This document shows, in pieces, positions 28,166 to 37,174 of a stretch of 64,000 nucleotides of DNA. The DNA is from CAVROP01 sp050008495 (GTDB lineage: Bacteria; Acidobacteriota; Terriglobia; UBA7540). Numbering within the stretch: the stretch's first letter is position 1; each line of letters opens with the position of its first letter. The notes beneath the pieces are model-generated. The model was not told where the DNA came from. It searched no databases and saw only the letters and a program-made list of their open reading frames with translations. A program made the position numbers and the translations under genes. The stretch lies in assembly GCA_050008495.1 (NCBI GenBank), contig JBEKMN010000004.1, forward strand, positions 62,001 through 126,000, in the 5' to 3' direction.

Positions 28166-30025
28166 ATGGACCGTGGTTTCGAGCAACGGCGCTGCGAACG
28201 GGGCTTGATTCCATTCGCGACAGCTTCTTCGCGCGCCTGGGGTCGCTGCTTATGCGGAATTGGGCGCGGCGGCGCGCTCGTGTTGTTGTCGGCGTTAGTC
28301 GTGGCGGGGATTCTGATATCGGCGCACGGGGCCGGCGGCCAAAGCGCGGGGGACAAGGAGCTGGCCACGCAGGATGTCCAATCCACCTTCAAGGTAGAGG
28401 TGCAGCGGAACATGGTGTTGGTGCGCACTATCGTTCGAGACGCGAATGGCCGTCCGATATCCGGACTGAAGAAAGAGGACTTTCGCCTATTCGACAACGG
28501 CAAGCCGCAGGAGATCGACCAATTCGGAGTGGAATCTTCTGCCAGCGCCGCCGCCGTCTCCGCCCGAGCCTCCGAGAAGGAACCGGAGGGGGAGGCGGGT
28601 TCGGAACGCCCGGCGACAGATTCAATCCCCAGGAAATACCAAGCGATCTATTTCGATGACGTTCAAATGAGCTTTCAAGACATCGTGTACGCCCGCGATG
28701 CAGCGGAACGGTATCTGACGGCCACGCTGACTCCGGCGGGCAGGGTTGGCATTTTTACCTCCTCGGGCCTAGGTGCTCTGGACTTCACTGACGACCGCAG
28801 CAAGCTCCACGAGGCCCTTTTCAACCTTCGGCAACGGCCGACCTTTCTTCGGGAATCAAACGCCTGCCCTGATATCGGTGAATACCAGGCTTACCTGATT
28901 GCGGACCAGCGCGATACTGATGCAACTGCGATTGCTACGGACGAGTATTTTCAGTGCAACTGCGCCTCTTTACCCGCCCAAGCTCAGCAAAGCTGCCTCA
29001 GCCAAGCCTCCAGCGTTATAGAGGGGGACGCGATGAGGATAATGGAGACGGGGGAGACAGAGAATACCCAGATTCTGCGGGGCCTCGAGCAAGTCGTCCG
29101 CCGCACCGCTGTGATGCCTGGGCAGCGCAGCGTCATTTTCCTCTCGCCGGGGTTTCTCTTCTACCACCTGGAAACGCAGATTGGTGAGATCTCGGATCGC
29201 GCCCTTCGCTCCAACGTGATCGTGAACGCCTTGGACCCACGGGGGCTGTATGTAATCATTCCTGGCGGTGATGCGTCTAAGGGGAACACCGTGATTCCCT
29301 CCAATGCCGGCTTGATGGGGAGGAAGTCCCAACTCATTCAGAACTCATACTCGATTGCTGAAGATGTTCTGTCTGGTCTGGCCGCGGACACGGGCGGGCA
29401 GTTCTTTCACAACAGCAACGATCTGGACAGGGGCTTCCGGCAGGTAGGGACGCTTGCGGAGGTTTCTTACGTCCTGGCGTTTTCTCCCCGCAACCTCAAG
29501 CCCGATGGCCGATTTCACAAGCTGAAAGTGAGCCTGGCGAACCCCAAGGGTTTCACGCTTCAGGCGCGACGCGGCTATTTCGCGCCTAAAGCCTCAGAGG
29601 ATGCTGCTGCCAGGGCGAAGGAAGAAATTCAAGACGCAGTCTACTCTCAGGACGATCTCAGGGAACTCCCCATCGATGTGCATACGCAGTTTTTTAAACT
29701 GAATGAATCCGATGTGCGCCTCTCAGTATTGACCCATCTGGATATGAGCTCCGTACATTTCCAAAAGCGGCAGGATCGCAATCTGGATGATCTGACCTTT
29801 ATCACCGTTCTCTTCGATCGCGATGGAAAATACCTGACAGGAAAAGAAAAGAAGGTAGTATGCCGGCTTCGCGACGACACGCTCGCGAGACTGACGCGGA
29901 CCGGCATAACGCTGAAAATGGAGTTCGATTTGAAGCCCGGGACATACATGGTTCGGCAGATCGTCCGCGACTCCCAGGCTGGACAGTTATCCGGACTGAG
30001 TCGAACGGTTGAAATACCTTATTAG
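28166..30025 (+). CDS. Exported VWFA-related acidobacterial-domain protein, copy 2
   Basis: 619 residues. The long N terminus leads to a membrane/signal segment (ALVLLSALVVAGILISAHGAG). The body runs parallel to copy 1 along its whole length: NMVLVRTIVRDANGRPISGL, KKEDFRLFDNGKPQEIDQF, IYFDDVQM, GFLFYHLETQIGEISDRALR, ALDPRGLYVIIPGG and LQARRGYFAPKASEDAAARA. It differs in a Cys-containing loop (FQCNCASLPAQ). Clearly a tandem duplication of copy 1, with the promoter duplicated too. Stop lies 10 bp before the next gene, so the two are likely co-transcribed. Confidence 0.85.
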   Translation: MDRGFEQRRCERGLIPFATASSRAWGRCLCGIGRGGALVLLSALVVAGILISAHGAGGQSAGDKELATQDVQSTFKVEVQRNMVLVRTIVRDANGRPISGLKKEDFRLFDNGKPQEIDQFGVESSASAAAVSARASEKEPEGEAGSERPATDSIPRKYQAIYFDDVQMSFQDIVYARDAAERYLTATLTPAGRVGIFTSSGLGALDFTDDRSKLHEALFNLRQRPTFLRESNACPDIGEYQAYLIADQRDTDATAIATDEYFQCNCASLPAQAQQSCLSQASSVIEGDAMRIMETGETENTQILRGLEQVVRRTAVMPGQRSVIFLSPGFLFYHLETQIGEISDRALRSNVIVNALDPRGLYVIIPGGDASKGNTVIPSNAGLMGRKSQLIQNSYSIAEDVLSGLAADTGGQFFHNSNDLDRGFRQVGTLAEVSYVLAFSPRNLKPDGRFHKLKVSLANPKGFTLQARRGYFAPKASEDAAARAKEEIQDAVYSQDDLRELPIDVHTQFFKLNESDVRLSVLTHLDMSSVHFQKRQDRNLDDLTFITVLFDRDGKYLTGKEKKVVCRLRDDTLARLTRTGITLKMEFDLKPGTYMVRQIVRDSQAGQLSGLSRTVEIPY

Positions 30026-30035
30026 GAGGTCGTCT

Positions 30036-32513
30036 ATGCGTCGAAGAAGCAAATTCGGTCTGTATATTCTCCTGCCTGCGGCAATCGGAATTCTGGGACT
30101 GGGCCTGGCGGTCACTCTAGCCCAGAGCGGAGGAGCGCCGGGCGCTGCTCCGCAGGCGCCCCCCACTTCACCTCAAGTTGTGAGAACTGAAGCAAACCTT
30201 GTGCTGGTGGATGTAGTTGCCACCAACAAGAAAGGGGAATACATCAACGACCTGGATGTCAAGGAATTCCAGGTCTTAGAAGATAACCAACCGCAAACCA
30301 TCACGGCTTTCCAACGCCCGGAAGGAACCCAGGGCCCCAGAAAGCCGGGCCAGCCCCACTATATTGTGGTCTTCTTCGACGATTCGTCCATGACCACCCA
30401 GGATCAGATGCTGGCCAGGCGGGCGGCAAACCAATTTGTGGAGAAGACGGCTTCACCGGACCGGTTGATGGCGGTGGTAGATTTTACGGGGACGACTCAA
30501 ATTGTCCAGAACTTCACCTCGGATGGTGCGAAGCTTCGAGCCGCGACGGAGAAGGTGCAGTATTCCGCGGTGGCGTCGAATCCAGAGATCCCGATGAGCG
30601 AGACGCAGGCATTGGGGCCAACGGGCTTTGGTGGAGGCATGGCACCCTCCATGGCGTCCTTGGGGCAGATCTCTATGGCCATGAACCAATCCGACTTCGG
30701 GGCCCGGTCGTTGCTTCTATCGATCCGCGACTTGGCCAAAACTTTGCGCGCTGTCCCCGGGCGCAAGACGTTGATTCTCTTCTCCGGGGGGTTCCCATAT
30801 ACGGTGGACCGGCAGCCCGAACTCGATGCCACGATCGATGCTGCGAATCGATCCAATGTGGCGATCTATGCGATAGATGCGCGGGGCCTGGCGACAATGC
30901 CCGGGTTTTCGGCCACCACGTATCTCGATTTGCCCTTCCCACACGCGCCGGCGTCTCTCGCCAGCCTGGCCGAACCGCCTGACCCATGGCCCCAGCACGG
31001 CGGTGGAGGTGGCGGGGGAGGTACAGGCGGAGGTGGCGGCACCGGTGGTGGCGGTGGGTCCAGCGGTGGCGGCGGAGGGAAAGGCGGTAGCGGCGGTACC
31101 GGCGGCACAGGCGGGACGGGGGGCAGCGGAGGGAAAGGCGGCAGCGGCGGCACCGGTGGCACTGGCGGTACCGGTGGCGGGAAAGGTGGCACCGGCGGCA
31201 CCGGCGGCACGGGCGGAACGGGTGGCGGCGGCACTAGGGGCGGCGGCGGGATGGGCAATCCCAACGGCACGGGCGGCAACTACTCGAACCTGCCGGGCAA
31301 CGCCTATATGTGCAACGACACGATGTCTGCCATGCAAAACCCCTTGTGCCCACAGAATCGTCTCAATCAGTTGATGGACCAGAGCGTTTCCGCCAACCAG
31401 CAAGTACTCGACGCGTTGGCACGCGGCACGGGCGGCTTTACGATTCTCAATACCAATGATTTCCTCGCAGGATTGAACAAGATCGTCAACGAGTTGGACC
31501 AGTACTACATTCTGGGGTATGTTCCTCCCAGCCAGGTGCACGACGGAACGTACCACAAGATCTCAGTGAAGGTGACTCGCGCAGGGATGCAGATCCGCCA
31601 CAGGAATGGCTACTACGACCTGAAGACTCCCGACCTGTTGGCCGGAAAGCCGGAAGGAAAAAACCTCGAGGCGCTGGTGGCAGGTTCCCAACCTGGACAA
31701 GTTCCCGTACTGCTGAGCGCTCCTTACTTCTACACTTCGCCCGGCGTAGCGCGCGTCTACGTGTCGTTGCAGATTCCGGGGTCGGCCGTGGACTTCGGAA
31801 AAGAAAAGAAGGATTTTCACTCCGAAGTGCAAGTGCTCGGGATTGCCGCCAAAGCAGACGGATCGGTGGCCGCCCGGTTCAGCGACACTGTGAAGCTCGA
31901 CATGGACAAGAAAGATCTGAAGGACTTTACCAAAGGGCCCTTCAAATATCAGAACACCTTTAACATCGCGCCGGGAGAGTACACGCTGAAACTGGTTCTA
32001 AGCTCGGGCGGGGAGAAGTTTGCGAAATACGAAAAGCCCTTGGTGATAGCTCCTTTCGATGCCAAGCAGCTCGAGATCAGCGGACCCGCGCTCAGCGATG
32101 ATGTTCGTCCGGTGAACCAGCTTGTAGCGAGCCTGGACTCGGAACTCCTTGAGGGTCAGACTCCACTGGTCTTCCAAGGCCACGAAGTGTTCCCCCAGGC
32201 TGGCAACCATTTCCAACACGGGGATAAAGTGATGTTCTACGTGGAGGTGTTTGAGCCCAAGATGCAAACGGCCATGGCGCCGCGCGTGGGTGTGCTTTTC
32301 AATATCGTGAATTCCAAGACGAACCAGCAAGTGTATTCCTCGAACACCATACTGGTGGATACTTTCGCGAAAACTGGAGATCCTCTGATCCCCGTGGTAC
32401 AACTGGTTCCCACAGACGGCTTGCAAGCGGGCGAATACCGCTTGGAGGTCCGGGCGCGGAATTCAGTGGGTGGGGTAACCCCCTTACGAAGCGCGGATTT
32501 TGTCGTCGAATAG
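30036..32513 (+). CDS. Exported VWFA-related protein with glycine-rich insert, copy 3
   Basis: 825 residues from the ATG with AGGAGG six bases upstream. Signal segment FGLYILLPAAIGILGLGLAVTLAQ. The VWFA-like domain has NLVLVDVVATNKKGEYINDL, VVFFDDSSMTTQDQM (closer to a true MIDAS than in copies 1 and 2) and VPGRKTLILFSGGFP. Residues about 321-415 are a low-complexity Gly/Thr/Ser/Lys insert (GGTGGTGG type) interrupting the domain before the usual LDALARGTGGFTILNTNDF and YYILGYVPPSQ segments. A long C-terminal beta-rich region (about 540-825) is not present in copies 1 and 2. Function unknown. Confidence 0.85.
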   Translation: MRRRSKFGLYILLPAAIGILGLGLAVTLAQSGGAPGAAPQAPPTSPQVVRTEANLVLVDVVATNKKGEYINDLDVKEFQVLEDNQPQTITAFQRPEGTQGPRKPGQPHYIVVFFDDSSMTTQDQMLARRAANQFVEKTASPDRLMAVVDFTGTTQIVQNFTSDGAKLRAATEKVQYSAVASNPEIPMSETQALGPTGFGGGMAPSMASLGQISMAMNQSDFGARSLLLSIRDLAKTLRAVPGRKTLILFSGGFPYTVDRQPELDATIDAANRSNVAIYAIDARGLATMPGFSATTYLDLPFPHAPASLASLAEPPDPWPQHGGGGGGGGTGGGGGTGGGGGSSGGGGGKGGSGGTGGTGGTGGSGGKGGSGGTGGTGGTGGGKGGTGGTGGTGGTGGGGTRGGGGMGNPNGTGGNYSNLPGNAYMCNDTMSAMQNPLCPQNRLNQLMDQSVSANQQVLDALARGTGGFTILNTNDFLAGLNKIVNELDQYYILGYVPPSQVHDGTYHKISVKVTRAGMQIRHRNGYYDLKTPDLLAGKPEGKNLEALVAGSQPGQVPVLLSAPYFYTSPGVARVYVSLQIPGSAVDFGKEKKDFHSEVQVLGIAAKADGSVAARFSDTVKLDMDKKDLKDFTKGPFKYQNTFNIAPGEYTLKLVLSSGGEKFAKYEKPLVIAPFDAKQLEISGPALSDDVRPVNQLVASLDSELLEGQTPLVFQGHEVFPQAGNHFQHGDKVMFYVEVFEPKMQTAMAPRVGVLFNIVNSKTNQQVYSSNTILVDTFAKTGDPLIPVVQLVPTDGLQAGEYRLEVRARNSVGGVTPLRSADFVVE
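30990..31275. repeat. Glycine-encoding low-complexity tract
   Basis: About 285 bp of GGC/GGT/GGA-rich DNA with ACC and AAA codons, coding for the insert of VWFA copy 3. It also opens a meaningless proline-rich frame on the other strand. Such tracts change length by slippage. Confidence 0.85.
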
Positions 32514-32540
32514 GGGACGTGACGAGCAAGAACCGCGTTC

Positions 32541-32612
32541 ACCACAGAGTGCACAGAGTTCACGGAGAAAGACAATCGGCTTTTCTCTGTGCTCTCTGTG
32601 ACCTCTGTGGTG
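32541..32612. repeat. Inverted repeat, 'ACCACAGAG...CTCTGTGGT' family
   Basis: Second copy of the element at 313-375. Arms caccacagag(tgcacagag) and (ctctgtgac)ctctgtggtg. It lies between VWFA copy 3 and the convergent SDR gene and could act in both directions as a transcription end. Confidence 0.8.
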
Positions 32613-32669
32613 AGGCTTTCCTTCCGCCTGCCGTTGTCGGGCGAAAATCAATAATCCCCGAGCCACCTG

Positions 32670-33413
32670 CTACGGAATCGATTTTCCTCCGTCAACAACA
32701 AAAACCTGCCCGGTGATGAAGTCGCTTCGAGCGGCAAGAAAGAGGACCGTCTCCGCAATGTCTTCGGGCCGGCCTGCCTTCTTGAGCGGAATGGCCTGGA
32801 TTATCTTCTCGGTTTTGGCGTCGCGCGGATCGCCGGGGAAGAGAATCGTCCCGGGGGCTACGCTGTTGACCTGGATGTGCGGCGCGAGCGCTTTAGCCAG
32901 GGAGCGCGTGAGTGAAATCGCGCCCGCCTTCGAGGCGCAGTAGTGAATGTATTCCGGCCAAGCCTGAAGCCCTCCCAGGGAAGAGATGATAACAATCCGG
33001 CCGTGCCCTTGGCGTTGCATTAAGCGCGCGGCTGCCTGAGCGCAGAAAAACGCTCCCTTCAGGTTGATGCCGAGAATCTTGTCCCAATCCTTTTCGCGGA
33101 GCTGGTCCCACTTGGCGGGGAAGAAGATGCCCGCGTTATTGACCAGTAAGTCGAGCCGGCCAAAACGTTTTTCGACCGACCGGAACAGCGCCGCAACCTG
33201 CTTCGGCCGGGATACGTCCGCGCGCGCCACCATGGCTCGGCTCCCCAAGCTCTCAATCTCGCGCGCCGTGGCGAGTGCGCCCTGCTTGGACTCGTTGTAA
33301 TGCACCACAACGTCGGCGCCCGCGCGCGCCAAGGTCAAGGCGATGACGCGTCCGATCCGCCTGCCGGCGCCGGTGACCAGGGCAACCTGGTTTTGGAGTG
33401 GATGGCTATTCAT
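32670..33413 (-). CDS. Short-chain dehydrogenase/reductase
   Basis: About 247 residues. Rossmann loop TGAGRRIGR, NNAG, Ser in IVIISSLGG and the catalytic pair in YCASKAGA. Closing FITGQVFVVDGGKS. The TGAGRR arginines and the VVHYNES segment suggest NADPH use, as in pteridine-reductase-like or 3-oxoacyl-ACP-reductase-like SDRs. Substrate unknown. It follows tnaA on the minus strand, and the 18-bp junction is made of the word repeat agtgacg. Start ATG at 33413 preferred. Confidence 0.85.
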   Translation of the reverse strand: MNSHPLQNQVALVTGAGRRIGRVIALTLARAGADVVVHYNESKQGALATAREIESLGSRAMVARADVSRPKQVAALFRSVEKRFGRLDLLVNNAGIFFPAKWDQLREKDWDKILGINLKGAFFCAQAAARLMQRQGHGRIVIISSLGGLQAWPEYIHYCASKAGAISLTRSLAKALAPHIQVNSVAPGTILFPGDPRDAKTEKIIQAIPLKKAGRPEDIAETVLFLAARSDFITGQVFVVDGGKSIP

Positions 33414-33416
33414 CTT

Positions 33417-33447
33417 TTTGCTCGTCACTCGTCACTTGTCACTCATC
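33417..33447. repeat. Tandem-word element (AGTGACAAGTGACGAGTGACGAG) forming the tnaA-SDR junction
   Basis: On the minus strand the words agtgaca, agtgacg, agtgacg run from the last three tnaA codons (including its TGA stop) up to a few bases before the SDR start. Same word as after proA (20553-20686). Confidence 0.8.
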
Positions 33448-34799
33448 CCTTGGGGCTCTAGCCAGGCCGTGAAGTGCCGCAAGAAGGGGGCTTCGTAGGT
33501 CAGCTTCAACCCACGAATCCGCTCCCGCCTCTTCCACACCTCCAGAATGATCTCGATGACGTAATCGATGTGACTCTGCGTGTAGACGCGTCGTGGAATC
33601 GCCAAACGTACCAAATCCATTTTTGCCGCACCGCCGAACATGAGCGTGCCGATTTCCACTGACCTGATGCCACCCTCGAGGTAAAGCTCAGAGGCGAGCG
33701 CGACCCCGGGAAACTGTTCGAGAGGGATATGCGGCAGGAAGGCCCGCGCATCCAGGTAGACGGCGTGTCCGCCGGGCGGTTGCACGATGGGCACGCCTTC
33801 CTCGGCGATGTTTTTGCCAAGGTAGCCGGTGGAGACTATTCGGTAGCGAAGATAATCCTCCTCTAACACTTCTTCGACTCCCACAGCAATCGCCTCGAGG
33901 TCCCGTCCCGCCAAGCCGCCATACGTAGGGTAGCCTTCCGTAAGAATCAGCAGGTTCTTCTCCTGCTGAGCAAGCGCGTCGTCGTTGGTGCAGAGGAAGC
34001 CGCCGATGTTGGCGAGTCCGTCCTTCTTGGCGGACATGGTGCAGCCGTCGCCGAGGCTGAAGATCTCCTGCGCAATCTGCTTCGGCGTCTTCGATTCATA
34101 ACCCGCCTCGCGCAGCTTGATGAAATAGGAGTTCTCGGCAAAACGGCAGGCGTCAAAGTAGAGCGGGATCGCATGCTTCAGGCACACTGCGCGGACGGCG
34201 CGAATGTTCTCCAGTGAAGCAGGTTGCCCGCCTCCGGAGTTGTTGGTGATTGTCAACATCACCAGCGGCACGCGCTCCCTGCCCACACGTTCAATCAACT
34301 GTTCCAGCGCCATCACATCCATGTTTCCTTTGAACGGATACGGGACCGACGGCTCCCTGCCTTCCTGTGTGGGCAGATCAACTGCCTCCGCCCCCAGGAA
34401 CTCAATATTCGCGCGCGTGGTGTCAAAATGCGTGTTGTTGGGCACCACGTCTCCCTTCTTACACATCACGCCGAAAAGAATACGCTCTGCCGCCCGCCCC
34501 TGGTGGGCCGGGATAACGTGCCGGTAGCCGAAGATTCCCTGCACAGAATGCCGAAAGCGTTCGAAGCTCCTGCTGCCGGCGTAACTCTCGTCGCCCTCCA
34601 TGATCGCCGCCCATTGGTGAGTCGACATGGCCCCAGTGCCGGAGTCTGTCAGCAGGTCGATCAGCACATCGTCCGCAGGAAGCAGGAACAGGTTGTAGTG
34701 GGCCGCGCGCAGCCGTTGCTCTCGCTCCTCGCGGGTCGTCCATCGTATCGGCTCCACGGTCTTGATCCGGAATGGCTCGAAAATCGTGCGTATCGGCAT
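33432..34799 (-). CDS. tnaA: Tryptophanase (beta-eliminating PLP lyase)
   Basis: About 455 residues. Tryptophanase/tyrosine phenol-lyase family with AAIMEGDESYAGSRSF, PAHQGRAAER, the PLP lysine in SAKKDGLANIGG and PRRVYTQSHIDYV. Two places that differ between the enzymes point to tryptophanase: HFDTT (Asp, as in E. coli TnaA) and VEIGTLMFG where tyrosine phenol-lyase has the substrate-binding Arg (MERG). It would split tryptophan to indole, pyruvate and ammonia. No TnaC leader peptide or tnaB permease is seen. The stop codon is embedded in a word repeat shared with the junction to the SDR gene. Confidence 0.85.
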   Translation of the reverse strand: MPIRTIFEPFRIKTVEPIRWTTREEREQRLRAAHYNLFLLPADDVLIDLLTDSGTGAMSTHQWAAIMEGDESYAGSRSFERFRHSVQGIFGYRHVIPAHQGRAAERILFGVMCKKGDVVPNNTHFDTTRANIEFLGAEAVDLPTQEGREPSVPYPFKGNMDVMALEQLIERVGRERVPLVMLTITNNSGGGQPASLENIRAVRAVCLKHAIPLYFDACRFAENSYFIKLREAGYESKTPKQIAQEIFSLGDGCTMSAKKDGLANIGGFLCTNDDALAQQEKNLLILTEGYPTYGGLAGRDLEAIAVGVEEVLEEDYLRYRIVSTGYLGKNIAEEGVPIVQPPGGHAVYLDARAFLPHIPLEQFPGVALASELYLEGGIRSVEIGTLMFGGAAKMDLVRLAIPRRVYTQSHIDYVIEIILEVWKRRERIRGLKLTYEAPFLRHFTAWLEPQGMSDK

Positions 34800-34859
34800 G
34801 AGAGTCCCCAAGGAAGAATTCGCACATAGCTTAACGCACGAAGGGGAATTCCGCTACCT

Positions 34860-34933
34860 GTAGGGGGACGGCTTGCCGTCCCCTGCCAGGTTTTATTGCG
34901 CCTCGGGAGGGGTAGGGCAAGCCCTACCCCTCC
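34860..34933. repeat. Palindromic repeat, 'GGGGGACGGCTTGCCGTCCCC / GGGGTAGGGCAAGCCCTACCCC' family
   Basis: Two palindromes of the 22781 family separated by about 25 bp. It fills the spacer between divergent tnaA and the glutaredoxin-like gene. Confidence 0.8.
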
Positions 34934-34976
34934 AGGTCGGTTGACGGTCTTCGCACCATAAACTAAAATTTAACCT

Positions 34977-35210
34977 GTGACCGAAGTTGTAGTTTATTCC
35001 AAGCCGGGTTGCTGCCTGTGCGACGATGTTAAAGAAAAACTTGAAGTTCTGCAGAGAACCCATGCCTTCCGCTTGCGAGTGGTGAACATTCTCGAAGATC
35101 CCCAGGCCTACCGCAAGTTCGAGGAAGAGATTCCAGTGGTTTTCATCAATGGGAAGAAAGCCTTCAAGTACTACTTGAATGAGGAGCAATTCCTGAAAAA
35201 ACTAGCGTAG
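34977..35210 (+). CDS. Glutaredoxin-like (DUF836-type) thiol protein
   Basis: 77 residues, GTG start. Thioredoxin-fold mini-protein with VVVYSKPGCCLCDDVKEKL (CxxC at the first helix) and EIPVVFINGKKAFKYY, where the cis-proline is conserved. A small redox protein. It lies 24 bp before bshB1, and both genes concern low-molecular thiols, so a link to bacillithiol-dependent reduction (bacilliredoxin-like) is possible but inferred. Confidence 0.8.
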   Translation: MTEVVVYSKPGCCLCDDVKEKLEVLQRTHAFRLRVVNILEDPQAYRKFEEEIPVVFINGKKAFKYYLNEEQFLKKLA

Positions 35211-35234
35211 CACCGACACTTGTTTGGAGGTCAA

Positions 35235-35960
35235 ATGCCGCGTCCTAGGAAACTCGACCTGCTGGCCATCGCCGCGCATCCCGATGATATCGAACTGACT
35301 TGTGGCGGCGCCGTTATCAAGATGGTCGATGCCGGCTACAAGGTGGGGATTTTAGACCTGACGGCGGGTGAAACCGGTACGCGCGGAAGCATCGCACTGC
35401 GCCAGGAAGAATCGGCGCGCGCCTCGAAGGTGATGGGCATCGTTCACCGCGAAAATCTGGGCCTGCCGGATGCCGGGGTCGAGCACCGCCGAGATTTTAA
35501 GCTGAAGCTTGCGCAGCGTATCCGATCCCTCCAGCCACGCACGGTGATTCTGCCGTATTGGGAAGGGCGCCATCCGGACCACTATACGGCCGGCCAAATC
35601 GGCTACGAAGCGTGCTTCCTTGCCGGTCTGGCCAAGCTGCCGCTCGAAGGAGCGCCGCATCGTCCGCACAAGATCGTCTATTCGTCGCTGTATGTGCCCG
35701 CCGTGCTTCCCAGCTTCGTGGTTGACATCACCGGCCAATTCGAACGAAAGGTCAAAGCAGTCCTTTGCTATGGTTCGCAGTTCTCGCCTCGCCAGGATTG
35801 GCAAAATCTGTTCCCCTCGCGCGCTGATTGCCGCGAACGTCTGGCGGCCCAAGCCCGTCATTTCGGGTACCTGATCGGCGTGCGCTACGGTGAGCCGTTC
35901 GTCGCCCGCGAGATCGCCGCCGTGGACGATCTCGTGGACATGCCAGTGCGGTCGATTTAA
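35235..35960 (+). CDS. bshB1: BshB1-type N-acetylglucosaminyl-malate deacetylase
   Basis: 241 residues. PIG-L/LmbE zinc deacetylase with LLAIAAHPDDIELTCGG and PYWEGRHPDHYTAGQ; the metal ligands are the His/Asp/Asp of AHPDD and the His of HPDH. Family members of this exact length catalyse the second step of bacillithiol synthesis, deacetylating GlcNAc-malate. The ATG at 35235 has GGAGG just before it. bshA and bshC are not in the window. Confidence 0.88.
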   Translation: MPRPRKLDLLAIAAHPDDIELTCGGAVIKMVDAGYKVGILDLTAGETGTRGSIALRQEESARASKVMGIVHRENLGLPDAGVEHRRDFKLKLAQRIRSLQPRTVILPYWEGRHPDHYTAGQIGYEACFLAGLAKLPLEGAPHRPHKIVYSSLYVPAVLPSFVVDITGQFERKVKAVLCYGSQFSPRQDWQNLFPSRADCRERLAAQARHFGYLIGVRYGEPFVAREIAAVDDLVDMPVRSI

Positions 35961-36000
35961 CGTCCTTTGGAATAATCAGCCCTAGCCCCCTGAATGAGTA

Positions 36001-36069
36001 GCCCTCTCCCATGGGGAGAGGGTGTCCCGGTCCGGCGCTTTTATCAGCCGGAGCGGGACGGGTGAGGGG
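36001..36069. repeat. Palindromic repeat, 'CCTCTCCC...GGGAGAGG' family
   Basis: Full copy of the family at 3995-4064 and 5741-5813, ending GAGCGGGACGGGTGAGGGG. It lies between the convergent bshB1 and DedA genes. Confidence 0.8.
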
Positions 36070-36111
36070 TCAGTTCGTCGGGCGCCGAGGCGCTGGGGAG
36101 TTGACACATGT

Positions 36112-36744
36112 CTACGCCGCACGAATGCGGTTCTTCCACCTGTCATGCACGAACCAGACGGCGGCAATGACGATCAGCACTGCCAGGATGGTATCGAAAC
36201 GATGGAAGTAGGCCCGCAGAGTTTCCCAGCGCTGGCCAAGCTTCTCGCCGGCGTAAGCTAAGGCCAAGCACCAGGGAAGGGAACCGAGGAAAGTAAACAG
36301 GTTAAAGCGCAGGAAATTCATGCGCGACACGCCCGCCGGAAAGGCGATGAAGGTCCGAATCACGGGAAGCAGGCGCGCCAGGAATACTGCCCAATCGCCA
36401 TAGCGGCCAAAGAAGCGGTCCGCCATCTCCAAGTCATGGTGGGTGACAAGAAGATATCGGCCGTACTTCTCTACCAGCGGCCGTCCTCCCCATGAACCCA
36501 CGTAGTATGCCACCAGCGAGCCGACGTTGCATCCTACGGCGCCGGCAATCGCTACCCACACCAGTTTGAATCGACCCACGGAGACGAGATACCCGGAGAA
36601 GGGCATTATGACTTCCGAAGGCAGAGGTATGCAGGCGGACTCAATGCCCATCAGCAGCACGATGCCCAGGTAGCCTGAGTGTGAAATCACTGAAATGATG
36701 AAGCGCGCAAGATACTCGAAGAAGGTCGTAACCATGGAAAGCAT
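36112..36744 (-). CDS. DedA-family membrane protein
   Basis: About 210 residues from the ATG at 36744 (GGGAGAGG upstream). SNARE-associated/DedA family: HSGYLGIVLLMGIESACIPLPSEVIMPFSGYLV, RFFGRYGDWAVFLARLLPVIRTFIAFPAGVSRM and FTFLGSLPWCLALAYAGEKLG. The acidic E of the first motif and the R-rich LLPVIR loop are the conserved residues. DedA proteins are thought to move undecaprenyl phosphate or phospholipids across the inner membrane, depending on proton motive force. Single gene. Confidence 0.88.
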   Translation of the reverse strand: MLSMVTTFFEYLARFIISVISHSGYLGIVLLMGIESACIPLPSEVIMPFSGYLVSVGRFKLVWVAIAGAVGCNVGSLVAYYVGSWGGRPLVEKYGRYLLVTHHDLEMADRFFGRYGDWAVFLARLLPVIRTFIAFPAGVSRMNFLRFNLFTFLGSLPWCLALAYAGEKLGQRWETLRAYFHRFDTILAVLIVIAAVWFVHDRWKNRIRAA

Positions 36745-36952
36745 TAATCTAACCTCTCCCGTCGCGGGAGTCAAATGCCGAACCACCCGTTTGGGGACGC
36801 AAGCTATTCCCGATTGACCCAAAAGTCCTCCTTTTTACGCTTATTAAAGTGAAAGCTTACGAGCCGAGGTGCCGATTGGATTCAGGGGACTCGGTGAAAC
36901 CTTACGTCATACACAAAATGGCGGCGAATACGGCAGTCGCTCACGCCCGGCG
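36745..36952. other. Spacer, no gene seen
   Basis: Region before the DedA and ADOP genes (divergent). It should hold promoters for both; none could be fixed with confidence. Confidence 0.3.
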
Positions 36953-37080
36953 GTGTGGCGCGGGCGTCTCGCCCGCTGTCTTGGGAGCGTCTTGCCCCCG
37001 CGGGAACTCGCCGGCAGAGCCGGTCCTGAGCGGGGCGAAGGAATGCCCGCGCCACAGCGGGCGAGACGTACGCGCTACTG
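36953..37080. repeat. Palindromic repeat, 'GGTGTGGCGCGGGCGTCTCGCCCGC...GCGGGCGAGACG' family
   Basis: Outer arms gcgggcgtctcgcccgc and gcgggcgagacg enclose GC-rich inner words (gagcggggcgaaggaatgcc). Copies at 39649-39742 and 48915-49033. Confidence 0.8.
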
Positions 37081-37174
37081 TCTTCAGAGCAGCAGGGAAG
37101 GCGGCTGGAACTGATTTTTCTCGAACCGCAATGCTGCTCCGAACGTAATTAGACAGTGAGGGGGAAGGAGCGCG

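Noticed and set aside
30866..31279. Minus-strand frame of 137 residues rich in PPVPPVPP
   Set aside because: It is the antisense of the glycine codon tract of VWFA copy 3. It has no ribosome site and no relation to genes on that strand.
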